A stretch of 64,000 nt of DNA from Bordetella parapertussis. Its GTDB lineage: Bacteria; Pseudomonadota; Gammaproteobacteria; Burkholderiales; Casimicrobiaceae. Position numbers and translations under genes: made by a program. This document shows positions 19,990-28,504 of this stretch, piece after piece (the first letter of the stretch is position 1; each line of letters starts with the position of its first letter). The notes under the pieces are model-generated. The model did not search any database. It had not been told where the DNA came from and saw only the letters and a list, made by a program, of their open reading frames with translations. Location: assembly GCA_943331295.2 (NCBI GenBank), contig CALQLA020000019.1, positions 23,785-87,784 of the forward strand, given 5' to 3'.

Positions 19990-21410
19990 CCGCGGATACG
20001 CGGCTGTGGGGTGCCCGCTTCCGGTCGCCGCCCGACCCGGCGCTGATGCGGCTGTCGCGGGCCGACGCCAGCTATTTCCGGCTGGCGCCCTTCGACATCC
20101 TGTCGTCGCAGGCGCACGCGCGGGAACTGCAGCGCGCGGGAATCCTGACCGACGCCGAGACCGCGGCCATCGTCGCCGAGCTCGCGGCGATGGCCGCCGC
20201 GTTCGGCGCCGGGGCGCTGCAGCCGTCGGAGCACGACGAGGACGTCCACACCTTCGTCGAGCGCGTGCTGGTCGAGCGCCTGGGGCCCCTCGGCGGCAAG
20301 CTCCGCGCGGGCCGCTCGCGCAACGACCAGGCGGCCAACGACCTCAAGCTCTACCTGCGCGCCGGCGCGCGCGCGCTGGCCGATGCCGTGCTCGACCTCA
20401 ACGCCGCGCTGGTCGTGCAGGCGCGCGCGCACGTCGCGACGCTGGCGCCGGGCTTCACGCACCTGCAGCCGGCGCAGCCGATCGTGTTCGCGCACCAGCT
20501 GCTGGCGCACGCGCAGGTGTTCGCGCGCGACGTCGACCGCTGCATCGACTGGGACCGGCGCCATGCCCGGTCGCCGCTCGGCGCCGCGGCGCTCGCCGGC
20601 TCGGCGATCGCGCTGTCGCCGGAACGCTCGGCCGCGGAGCTCGGCTACGACGGCCCCTGCGAGAACTCGATCGACGCCGTCGGCAGCCGCGACCACGTCG
20701 CCGAGTTCGTGTTCGTCGCGGCGATGATCGGCGTCCAGCTCTCCCGGCTCGCCGAGGAGCTGGTGCTGTGGTGCTCGAAGCAGTTCCGCTGGATCGCGCT
20801 CGACGACGCGTTCGCCACCGGCAGCTCGATCATGCCGCAGAAGAAGAACCCCGATGTGGCCGAGCTGACGCGGGGCCGCGCCGCGCGCCTGATCGGCGAC
20901 CTGACCACGCTGATGACGCTGGTGAAGGCGCTGCCGTTCTCGTACAACCGCGACCTCGCCGAGGACAAGCGCGCGGCGTTCGACGCGGTGGATTCGCTGG
21001 CGGTCGTGCTGCCGGCGATGACCGGGCTCGTGCGCACCATGCGCGTCGACGGCGACGAATTGCGGCGGCAGGCGGGGGAGGGCTTCACGCTCGCCACCGA
21101 GGTTGCCGACTGGCTGTCCCGCCGCGGCGTGCCGTTCGCGCAGGCGCACGAGATCACCGGCGCGCTGGTGCGGCGCTGCGAGGACCTCGGGATCGGCCTC
21201 GCCGACGTCAGCGACGCCGACCTCGCGGCGATCGACGCGCGTCTCACGCCCGACGTCCGCGCGCACCTGACGCTGGAGGCCGCCGTCGCCGCGCGCACGG
21301 GCCACGGCGGCACCGCGCCGGCGGAGGTCGCCCGCCAGCTCGAGCGCCTGGAGGCGAAGCTCGCCGCGCAGCGCGCATGGGCGCGGGACGGGCGGGACGC
21401 CGCGTCGTGA
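19986..21410 (+). CDS. Argininosuccinate lyase homologue (aspartase/fumarase superfamily)
   Basis: A 474-residue C-N lyase. Signature GSSIMPQKKNPD is at about 279-290, the substrate-binding RAGRSRNDQAANDLKLYLR is near 108, and the general-base His region FTHLQPAQPI is near 158. It has DEDVHTFVERVL where housekeeping ArgH has EDVHxxIE. Its location, between a ureohydrolase and an amino-acid ABC permease and overlapping both by four bases, argues for a catabolic paralogue rather than the arginine-biosynthesis enzyme. Related lyases act on ethylenediamine disuccinate or hydroxyguanidine adducts, so the substrate is open. Confidence 0.85.
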   Translation: MTADTRLWGARFRSPPDPALMRLSRADASYFRLAPFDILSSQAHARELQRAGILTDAETAAIVAELAAMAAAFGAGALQPSEHDEDVHTFVERVLVERLGPLGGKLRAGRSRNDQAANDLKLYLRAGARALADAVLDLNAALVVQARAHVATLAPGFTHLQPAQPIVFAHQLLAHAQVFARDVDRCIDWDRRHARSPLGAAALAGSAIALSPERSAAELGYDGPCENSIDAVGSRDHVAEFVFVAAMIGVQLSRLAEELVLWCSKQFRWIALDDAFATGSSIMPQKKNPDVAELTRGRAARLIGDLTTLMTLVKALPFSYNRDLAEDKRAAFDAVDSLAVVLPAMTGLVRTMRVDGDELRRQAGEGFTLATEVADWLSRRGVPFAQAHEITGALVRRCEDLGIGLADVSDADLAAIDARLTPDVRAHLTLEAAVAARTGHGGTAPAEVARQLERLEAKLAAQRAWARDGRDAAS

Positions 21411-22306
21411 GCGTCGCGCCGCCGCCCGCCGCCGCGGAGCCGCCACCGGCGCAGTCGTTCTCGATCGCGCACCTCCGGCACGTTCGGCGCCGCCACTACG
21501 GCCGCTGGCTCGCCGCGGCGCTGATCCTCATCGCCTTCGGGCTGCTGGTGCAGGCCTTTGCCACCGGCCAGATCGCGTGGAAGGTCGTCGGCCAGTTCTT
21601 CACGGCCAAGGCCATCCTTGCCGGGCTGGAGAACACGATCATCATGACCGTCTGCGCGATGACGCTGGGCATCGTGCTGGGCGTGCTGTTCGCGGTAATG
21701 TACATGTCGCCCAACCCCGTGCTGAAGAACGTCGCGCGCTTCTACGTGTGGTTCTTCCGCGGCACGCCGCTCCTGCTGCAGCTCCTCCTGTGGTTCAACC
21801 TCGCGCTGATCTTCCCGACGCTCGGCATCCCGGGATTCTTCTCGGCGCGGACGGTGGACCTCATCACGCCGTTCGTCGCCACGCTGCTGGGGCTCGGCAT
21901 CAACCAGGGCGCCTACACGGCCGAGGTCGTGCGCGGCGGCATCCTGTCGGTCGACGTCGGCCAGACCGAGGCGGCCCGGTCGATCGGGATGACCGGCCTG
22001 ACGACGCTCTCCCGCATCGTGCTGCCGCAGGCGATGCGCGTGATCATCCCGCCCGTCGGCAACGAGGTCATCAGCATGGTCAAGCTGACCTCGGTCGCGA
22101 GCGTGATCCAGTACTCGGAGATCCTGCGCAACGCCCAGACGATCTATTACGCCAACGCACGCGTGATGGAGCTCCTGATCGTTGCCGCGATCTGGTACCT
22201 GGCCGTGGTGACCGTGCTGTCGATCGGCCAGCACTTCCTCGAGCGGCATTTCTCGAAGGGCTACCGGCGGGCGCGGCCGGTCGCCGCGGCGGAGGGCGGA
22301 GGATGA
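21407..22306 (+). CDS. Polar amino-acid ABC transporter permease (HisM/GltJ family)
   Basis: A 299-residue inner-membrane permease with an unusually long Pro/Ala-rich N-terminus (about 45 residues) before the first membrane helix. The domain starts at about residue 82 (LAGLENTIIMTVCAMTLGIV), and the EAA loop that contacts the ATPase is SVDVGQTEAARSIGMT (about 181-196). A GTG start at 21407 overlaps the lyase stop. Only one permease gene is present, so it probably forms a homodimer. Confidence 0.9.
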   Translation: MSVAPPPAAAEPPPAQSFSIAHLRHVRRRHYGRWLAAALILIAFGLLVQAFATGQIAWKVVGQFFTAKAILAGLENTIIMTVCAMTLGIVLGVLFAVMYMSPNPVLKNVARFYVWFFRGTPLLLQLLLWFNLALIFPTLGIPGFFSARTVDLITPFVATLLGLGINQGAYTAEVVRGGILSVDVGQTEAARSIGMTGLTTLSRIVLPQAMRVIIPPVGNEVISMVKLTSVASVIQYSEILRNAQTIYYANARVMELLIVAAIWYLAVVTVLSIGQHFLERHFSKGYRRARPVAAAEGGG

Positions 22307-23079
22307 ACGAGGCGCCGTCGCCGATGGTGCACGCCGCCGATGTCCGCAAGCTGTTCGGCAGCTTCGCGGCGCTGAAGGGTGTCACGCTGACGGTCCCGCG
22401 CGGCGAGGTGCTGTGCATCATCGGCCCCTCGGGATCGGGCAAGAGCACGTTCCTGCGCTGCATCAACCAGCTGGAGCGCGCCGACGGCGGCGCGATCTGG
22501 GTCGACGGCGAGCTGATCGGCTACCGCCAGGTCGGCGACGCGCTCTTCGAGCTGGCCGACCGCGAGCGCTCCCGCCAGCGCCTGCTCGCCGGCATGGTCT
22601 TCCAGCGCTTCAACCTGTTCAACCACATGACCGCGCTGCAGAACATCATCGAGGGCCCGGTCACAGTGCAGAAGCGCCGGCGCGCCGACGTCGTCGACGA
22701 GGCGATGGCGCTGCTCGAGCGCGTCGGCCTCGCCGACAAGCGCAACGCCTATCCCCTCGAGCTTTCCGGCGGCCAGCAGCAGCGGGTCGCCATCACCCGC
22801 GCGCTGGCGATGCGGCCCAAGCTGATGCTGTTCGACGAGCCGACGTCCGCGCTCGACCCCGAGCTGGTCGGCGAGGTGCTCGCCGTCATGCGCGACCTCG
22901 CCGCCTCCGGCATGACGATGATCGTCGTCACCCACGAGCTCGGCTTCGCGCGCGAGGTGGCCCACCGCGTCGCGCTGATGGACGAGGGCGCGCTGGTCGA
23001 GGTGGGGCCGCCGCAGGAGGTGCTGGTGCGGCCGCAGCACGCGCGCACCCGGGAATTCATCGCTGCCGTATTGTCCTGA
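22303..23079 (+). CDS. Polar amino-acid ABC transporter ATP-binding protein (GlnQ/HisP family)
   Basis: A 258-residue ATPase. Walker A GPSGSGKST (41-49), signature LSGGQQQ (about 154-160) and Walker B LMLFDEPTSALDPE (about 176-189). GGAGG directly precedes the ATG, which overlaps the permease stop. It powers import of the ligand bound by the next gene product. Confidence 0.93.
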   Translation: MNEAPSPMVHAADVRKLFGSFAALKGVTLTVPRGEVLCIIGPSGSGKSTFLRCINQLERADGGAIWVDGELIGYRQVGDALFELADRERSRQRLLAGMVFQRFNLFNHMTALQNIIEGPVTVQKRRRADVVDEAMALLERVGLADKRNAYPLELSGGQQQRVAITRALAMRPKLMLFDEPTSALDPELVGEVLAVMRDLAASGMTMIVVTHELGFAREVAHRVALMDEGALVEVGPPQEVLVRPQHARTREFIAAVLS

Positions 23080-23122
23080 ACGTTATCGATCTCCAACCCG
23101 CCAACCGAAAGAAGCCCACACC

Positions 23123-23953
23123 ATGAACGCACTGCGCAACACGCTGTTCGTCGCCCTCGGCTGCACGCTCGCCGTCACCGTCGCCGCCACGGACCTCCCC
23201 GACCGGATCAAGAAGGCCGGCAAGATCGTCGCGGCCACGCAGCCCAACTATCCGCCGATCGCGTACAAGGACCCCGCCACCAACCAGCTGCAGGGCTTCG
23301 ACATCGACCTGGGCGAGGCGCTGGCCAAGGAGCTGGGCGTCAAGCTCGAGTGGCAGGAGACCGCGTTCGCGCAGATGATCAGCTCGCTGCAGACCGGCCG
23401 CGTCGACATCGCGCTGGCGGGCATGAGCGACCTGCCCGCGCGGCGGGAGGTGGTCGACTTCGTCGACTACATGAAGAGCGGACCGCAGTTCTTCACCACG
23501 ACCGCCAACGCCGCGCAGCTGAAGTCGATCGACGACCTCTGCGGCAAGAAGGTGGGGGCGAGCCGCAGCACCGACTGGCCGGCGCGCATGGAAGCGCTGT
23601 CCAAGACGACGTGCGAGGCCAAGGGTCGCCCGGCGATGATCGTCACCGGCACCGAGGGTTCGGTCGATGCGCGCGCGCAGTTGAAGTCCGGCCGGCTGGA
23701 CGCCGCCGTGCAGGGCAGCGAGACGCTGCCGTACTTCCAGAAGCAGGAGCCCAACACGCTGGTGCTGATCGGCGCGCCGTTCGGCGAATCGCTGTCGGGC
23801 ATCCCGGTGCTGAAGACCGAGCCGCAGCTGCGCGACGCCGTCAAGGAGGCGCTCGACCGGCTGCAGGCCAAGGGCGTCTACGACCAGATCCTCGCCAAGT
23901 ACGGCCTGCAGGTGAGCAAGCTCGCGCCGATCGGCGTGAACCAGGGCAAATAG
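23123..23953 (+). CDS. Amino-acid ABC transporter substrate-binding protein
   Basis: A 276-residue periplasmic protein of family 3 (PF00497 type). The signal peptide ends near VAATDLP (about residue 24). The fold is shown by PPIAYKDPATNQLQGFDIDLGEALAKEL. In amino-acid binders an Arg in the first lobe holds the ligand carboxylate; the visible candidate is in MSDLPARREVVDFVDYM. Two further cysteines (LCGKKVG and TTCEAKG) could form a disulphide. It is third in the transporter set. Confidence 0.9.
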   Translation: MNALRNTLFVALGCTLAVTVAATDLPDRIKKAGKIVAATQPNYPPIAYKDPATNQLQGFDIDLGEALAKELGVKLEWQETAFAQMISSLQTGRVDIALAGMSDLPARREVVDFVDYMKSGPQFFTTTANAAQLKSIDDLCGKKVGASRSTDWPARMEALSKTTCEAKGRPAMIVTGTEGSVDARAQLKSGRLDAAVQGSETLPYFQKQEPNTLVLIGAPFGESLSGIPVLKTEPQLRDAVKEALDRLQAKGVYDQILAKYGLQVSKLAPIGVNQGK

Positions 23954-24015
23954 GTGCCGCTGTCGGTGTTGCAGCAGCAGGCGGGACACGCCCCGATGCA
24001 GCAGGGGCAGACGCC

Positions 24016-25032
24016 TTGAAGCTGTCGGTGCTCGATCAATCGACCGCGGTCGACGGCCGGCCGCAGTCGGATGCGATCGGCGAGACGCTGGCGCTGGCGC
24101 GCCATTGCGATGCGCTGGGCTATCACCGCTACTGGGTGTCCGAGCATCACAACAGCGACAGCATCGTCGGCACCGCGCCCGAGGTGCTGATGGCGGCGAT
24201 CGCGGCGACGACGAAGCGCATCCGCGTCGGCAGCGCGGGCGTGATGCTGCCGCACTACTCGGCGCTGAAGGTGGCCGAGCAGTTCCGCGTGCTGGAGGCC
24301 ATCGCGCCCGGGCGCATCGATCTGGGCGTCGGCCGGGCGCCCGGGTCGGACCGGCTGACGGCGATGGCGCTGAATCCCCATGCCAACGCGGCCGACACGT
24401 TTCCGCAGCAGGTGATCGAGCTGCAGGCGTGGGTGTCGGGGCTGCCGCTGCCCGAGCGTCACCCGTACCGGTCGATCAAGGCGCATCCGCAGGGCGCCAC
24501 CAGCCCCGAGCTGTGGATACTCGGCAGCTCCGACTACGGCGCGCAGCTCGCTGCGCACTTCGGGCTGCCCTATGCGTTCGCGTACTTCTTCAGCGACGGC
24601 CGCGGCGTCGAGGAGGCGCTGTCGCTGTACCGCCGCAACTACCGGCCCAGCGCGCGCCATCCGCGGCCGCAGGCGACGATCTGCGTATGGGCGCTCGTCG
24701 CCGACACCGAGGCCGAGGCGCGGCGCCTTCTGCAGACGCGCGAGTACTGGCGCGTGGGCTTCGAGCAGGGATTGCGCCACCCGCTGGTGACGCCCGAGGC
24801 CGCCGCCGCGTTCGCCTATACGCCGCAGGAGCGCGCGATCGTCGACGCGCTGCGCCGCAAGGCGCTGGTGGGCACCGCGACAGAGGTGGCCGGCCGGTTG
24901 TCCGAACTCGCGGGGCGCCTCGACCTCGACGAGCTCGTCGTCGTCACGTGGACGTTCGAAGCGGCCGCGCGGCACCGTTCCTACGAACTGCTGGCCGACG
25001 CCTTCGGGCTGCGGGCCGGGGAGAGCGCATGA
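24016..25032 (+). CDS. LLM-class flavin-dependent oxidoreductase (luciferase-like)
   Basis: A 338-residue TIM-barrel flavoprotein of the F420/FMN luciferase-like family. It has the opening LSVLDQS, the HNSDSIVGTAPEVLMAAIAATTKRIRVGSAGVMLPHY stretch (only the pattern matters: core HY after GVMLP) and GVGRAPGSD near residue 110. The TTG start at 24016 (LKLSVLDQS) is chosen because homologues begin there; the frame is open much further upstream but that part overlaps the binding-protein gene. It overlaps the next gene as ATGA, so it belongs to the same operon. Substrate unknown. Confidence 0.87.
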   Translation: MKLSVLDQSTAVDGRPQSDAIGETLALARHCDALGYHRYWVSEHHNSDSIVGTAPEVLMAAIAATTKRIRVGSAGVMLPHYSALKVAEQFRVLEAIAPGRIDLGVGRAPGSDRLTAMALNPHANAADTFPQQVIELQAWVSGLPLPERHPYRSIKAHPQGATSPELWILGSSDYGAQLAAHFGLPYAFAYFFSDGRGVEEALSLYRRNYRPSARHPRPQATICVWALVADTEAEARRLLQTREYWRVGFEQGLRHPLVTPEAAAAFAYTPQERAIVDALRRKALVGTATEVAGRLSELAGRLDLDELVVVTWTFEAAARHRSYELLADAFGLRAGESA

Positions 25033-26114
25033 CAACGAAGCAACGCAGGATCGGCATCATCGGCATCGGCTTCGGCGTGCAGGTGCACGCGCCGGGCTTC
25101 CGGTCGGAGGGCTGGGACGTGGCGGCGCTGTGCAGCCGTCATCGCGACAAGGCGCGGGCGGCAGCCGACGCCGCGGGAATCGCCGACGTCCATTCGGACC
25201 CGCTGGAGATGATCGCGCGGACCGACCTCGACGCGATCGCGATCACCGCGCCGCCGGGCGCGCACCATCCGCTCGCCCTCGCCGCGCTCGCGGCCGGCAA
25301 GCACGTGCTGTGCGAGAAGCCTTTCGCGCTCGATGCCGCGCAGGCGGCGGCGATGCGCGACGCGGCGGAGGCGTCGGGGCGCACGGCGATGGTCGCGCAC
25401 GAATTCCGGCACACGCCGCAGCGCGCGTACATCCGCGACCTGCTGGCCGACGGCTACGTCGGCAAGTTCGAGCAATGCACGATCGAGCTCTACCTCGACC
25501 GCTTCGTGTCGCGCGAGCCGCGGCCCCTGACCTGGTTCGGCTACCGCGCCGACGGCGGCGGGGTGCTGGGCGCGCTCGGCTCGCACTACATTGACGCGCT
25601 GCGTCACTGGTTCGGCGACGTCGCCGCGGCGCGCGGCCGGCTCGACACGCTGCGGCCCGATCTCCGCGACGCCGCGACCGGCGCGATCCACCGCGCCGAG
25701 ACCGACGACACGTTCGCGTTCACGCTCGACTTCCGCAACGGCGGGATGGCGACGATGAACGCGTCGTTCGTGGCCACGCCGGCGCGCGGCGCGCGGATCG
25801 TCGTGATGGGCGACAACGGCACGCTGATCGCGGAGCAGCCCGGCCCCAACCCGATGGAGGACGGCGTCGTCATCGGCAGCCGCGGCGGCAGCCCGCTGGC
25901 GCCGCTGCCCACGCCGGCGCAGTACCTGCCGCTGACGGACGCGCGCGACCACCGGCTGATGGCGTTCCGGATGCTCGTCCGCGAATTCAATCGCGGCATC
26001 GACGCCGGGACGTCGCCGGCGCCGAACTTCACCGACGGGCTGCGCTGCCAGCAGGTGATGGACGCGGTGCGCGCGTCGTCGGCCGACGGCGGGCGGGTGG
26101 TCGTTCTCCCGTAG
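25029..26114 (+). CDS. Gfo/Idh/MocA family NAD(P)-dependent dehydrogenase
   Basis: A 361-residue oxidoreductase. The Rossmann motif GIIGIGFGVQVHAPGF is at residues 8-23, and EKPFALDAAQAAAM (about 97-110) contains the catalytic Lys of the family. The C-terminal half is the alpha/beta substrate domain. Last gene of the ureohydrolase operon; coupled to the LLM gene. Its TAG stop is also the first three bases of a REP element. Confidence 0.9.
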   Translation: MTTKQRRIGIIGIGFGVQVHAPGFRSEGWDVAALCSRHRDKARAAADAAGIADVHSDPLEMIARTDLDAIAITAPPGAHHPLALAALAAGKHVLCEKPFALDAAQAAAMRDAAEASGRTAMVAHEFRHTPQRAYIRDLLADGYVGKFEQCTIELYLDRFVSREPRPLTWFGYRADGGGVLGALGSHYIDALRHWFGDVAAARGRLDTLRPDLRDAATGAIHRAETDDTFAFTLDFRNGGMATMNASFVATPARGARIVVMGDNGTLIAEQPGPNPMEDGVVIGSRGGSPLAPLPTPAQYLPLTDARDHRLMAFRMLVREFNRGIDAGTSPAPNFTDGLRCQQVMDAVRASSADGGRVVVLP

Positions 26115-26222
26115 CCCGGGTTGAGCGCCGGCGATACCCGGGTGGGCACGGCGGCGGCCCGGGACGGATGGCGGCAAGGGCACCGACGGCCCCGGGTTTC
26201 GCTGGCGCTCAAACCGGGCTAC
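26112..26222. repeat. Pair of inverted REP-like palindromes (BIME-like)
   Basis: Two copies in opposite orientation: 26112-26142 (TAGCCCGGGTTGAGCGCC...) and 26191-26222 (CCCGGGTTTCGCTGGCGC...). They fill the gap between two convergent genes. The first copy begins at the stop codon of the upstream gene. Confidence 0.85.
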
Positions 26223-26229
26223 GGGGCTC

Positions 26230-26901
26230 CTACGCGGCGGCGATGCCGTAGCGCCGGCGCAGCGCGTCGGCCAGCGCCTTGCCCGCCGCCGACACGAGGA
26301 AGATGAACACGATGTAGATCGCCGCCGTCGCGGTGAGGATCTCGATCGGCTCGTACCAGATGTTGACGATCTTCTGCGACTGGAACATGAGGTCCTGCAC
26401 CGTGATCACCGACACCAGCGTCGACGACTTCACGATCACCGTGAACTGGTTGACGATCGACGGCGCCGTCGCCAGCGAGACCTGTGGCAGCACGATGCGG
26501 AAGAACATGAGGAGCGGCGACATTCCGACCGACGAGGCGGCTTCGAGCTGGCCCTTCGGGATGGCCTCGATGCCGCCGCGGAACGTCTCGGCGAGGTAAC
26601 CCGACGACTGCACGGCCAGGGCCGCCCACGCCGCGGCGAAGAAGCTGTCGGGCCAGCCGAAGAGCGGCGGCCAGACGTAGTTGACCCACAGCAGCTGGAC
26701 CAGGATCGGCGTCGCGCGGAAGAACTCGATCAGCACGATCGCGAACGGCCGCAGCGGGCGCACGTACATCCGGACGAGGCACAGCACCATCCCGCCGACG
26801 ATGGCGATCGCGAACGCGATCGCGCAGATCTCGACCGTGACGGCGAGCCCCGACATCAGCGCGTCGCGCTGGTTCCAGACGAGGCGTTCCCAGTTACCCA
26901 T
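26230..26901 (-). CDS. Amino-acid ABC transporter permease 2
   Basis: A 223-residue permease of the His/Glu/Gln/Arg family. The domain starts at residue 16 (LMSGLAVTVEICAIAFAIAI) and the EAA loop is AIPKGQLEAASSVGMS (about 121-136). It follows permease 1 by 12 bases in a three-gene minus-strand operon. Confidence 0.92.
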   Translation of the reverse strand: MGNWERLVWNQRDALMSGLAVTVEICAIAFAIAIVGGMVLCLVRMYVRPLRPFAIVLIEFFRATPILVQLLWVNYVWPPLFGWPDSFFAAAWAALAVQSSGYLAETFRGGIEAIPKGQLEAASSVGMSPLLMFFRIVLPQVSLATAPSIVNQFTVIVKSSTLVSVITVQDLMFQSQKIVNIWYEPIEILTATAAIYIVFIFLVSAAGKALADALRRRYGIAAA

Positions 26902-26913
26902 GGTCAGCCGCGT

Positions 26914-27615
26914 TCAGGCATAGATCTTCCGCCGCCAGCGCTCGGACAACGCGCGCAACGCGCTGCCCGCCGCCAGGATCACGGCGAAGTAGGTGATCGC
27001 GGCGCCGGTGTAGAGCGGCAGCGGGCGCATCTCCTGCTGCGTGATCATCGACACCTGGTACATGAGGTCGGGCACGGCGATCAGCGACACGATCGTCGTC
27101 GCCTTGAACAGCGAGATGAACTGGTTGATCGACTCGGGCAGCATCCGCCGCACCACCTGCGGCAGCACGATGCGCCACAGGATCTGCCGCTCCGACATCC
27201 CGCAGGAGCGGCCGGCCTCGACGTGCGCGAGCGGGATCGCCTCGATGCCGGCGCGGAACGTCTCCGCGAAGTAGCCGCTGTAGACGAAGCCCAGGCCGAT
27301 CACGGCGGACACGAACGGGTTCAGCTCGAACCGCTTGTGGATCAGCGCGCCGATCAGGAGCGGCAGCACGAAGTGCACCCAGATCACCATGATGTAGTCG
27401 GGCGCATTGCGGAAGATCTCGACGTGCAGCGTGCCCAGCGCGCGCACGGCGCGGAAGCGATTGACGCGCAGCAGCGCCGCGGCGAGCCCGATCGCCAGCG
27501 CGAGCGCCGCGGCGGCGACGAACACGTACACGTTGACGGCCAGGCCGCGCAGCAGCACGGTCCGGTACTCCCAGAACATCGAGAGGTCGAGCGCCTGCTG
27601 CAGCGAGTCGGACAC
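26914..27615 (-). CDS. Amino-acid ABC transporter permease 1
   Basis: A 233-residue permease of the same family. The GTG start at 27615 (VSDSLQQALDLSMFWEYR) shares one base with the TAG stop of the ATPase gene. EAA loop AIPLAHVEAGRSCGMSE is at about residues 119-135. It would form a heterodimer with permease 2. Confidence 0.9.
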   Translation of the reverse strand: MSDSLQQALDLSMFWEYRTVLLRGLAVNVYVFVAAAALALAIGLAAALLRVNRFRAVRALGTLHVEIFRNAPDYIMVIWVHFVLPLLIGALIHKRFELNPFVSAVIGLGFVYSGYFAETFRAGIEAIPLAHVEAGRSCGMSERQILWRIVLPQVVRRMLPESINQFISLFKATTIVSLIAVPDLMYQVSMITQQEMRPLPLYTGAAITYFAVILAAGSALRALSERWRRKIYA

Positions 27616-28388
27616 TAGCCGAGGTGCTTGGAGATGAACTGCCGGAACCGCTCGGACTTCGGCGCGGCGAACATCGCCGCCGGCGCGCCCTGCTCCTCGA
27701 TCAGCCCGTTGTGCAGAAACATAACGCGGTCGGACACGTCGCGCGCGAAGCCCATCTCGTGCGTGACCACGATCATCGTGGTGCCGTCGGCGGCGAGCTC
27801 GCGCATCACGCCCAGCACCTCGTCGGTGAGCTCGGGGTCGAGCGACGACGTCGGCTCGTCGAACAGCATCACCTTGGGCTGCATCGCCAGCGCGCGGGCG
27901 ATCGCCACCCGCTGCTGCTGGCCCCCGGAGAGGCGCGCCGGGTACTCGTGCGCCTTTTCCGCGAGATGCACGCGGGCGAGGCAGGCCTCGCCGAGCGCGG
28001 TGGCGTCCTTGCGCGACTTGCCCCGCACGCGCATCGGCGCCTCGATGACGTTGCCCAGCACCGTCATGTGCGGCCACAGGTTGAACTGCTGGAACACGAT
28101 GCCGAGGTCGCGGCGGATGCGGTTGATCTCCGACAGCGGGCGCGGGCTTCTTCCCCGGTTGCCGTCGCCGCGAAAGCACAGCGACTCGCCGTCGATGAAG
28201 ATGTCGCCGGCGGTGGGCGTCTCGAGGTGGTTGATGCAGCGCAGGAGCGTGCTCTTGCCCGAGCCGCTGGCGCCGATCATGCTGACGACGTTGCCGCGAT
28301 GGACGTCGAAGGAGACGCCTTTCAGCACCTCGAGCGCCCCGAATCGCTTGTGCACGTCGACGACGCGGATGGTTGGAATTTCACTCAT
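27615..28388 (-). CDS. Amino-acid ABC transporter ATP-binding protein
   Basis: A 257-residue ATPase, first gene of its operon. Walker A GASGSGKST (about 39-47), signature LSGGQQQ (about 154-160), Walker B VMLFDEPTSSLDPE. It reads away from the aldolase-family gene on the other strand; the 116-base gap between them carries both promoters. Its binding protein is most likely encoded at 29697 on the opposite strand. Confidence 0.93.
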   Translation of the reverse strand: MSEIPTIRVVDVHKRFGALEVLKGVSFDVHRGNVVSMIGASGSGKSTLLRCINHLETPTAGDIFIDGESLCFRGDGNRGRSPRPLSEINRIRRDLGIVFQQFNLWPHMTVLGNVIEAPMRVRGKSRKDATALGEACLARVHLAEKAHEYPARLSGGQQQRVAIARALAMQPKVMLFDEPTSSLDPELTDEVLGVMRELAADGTTMIVVTHEMGFARDVSDRVMFLHNGLIEEQGAPAAMFAAPKSERFRQFISKHLG

Positions 28389-28420
28389 TGAAATGACGCG
28401 CGTCGGGGTCGGCGCTCGGC

Positions 28421-28451
28421 TTGCAACGCCTGCGCGTGTGCGGGTTACAAT
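28421..28451 (+). promoter_or_regulatory. Possible promoter of the aldolase-family operon
   Basis: TTGCAA (28421-28426), a 19-base spacer and TACAAT (28446-28451) lie 54 bases before the gene start, in the divergent intergenic region. Confidence 0.4.
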
Positions 28452-28504
28452 CGGGGTTCACGTCGCTATGGTCGCTTACGCGGAGGCCGCTTGGCAAGCA
28501 GCAG

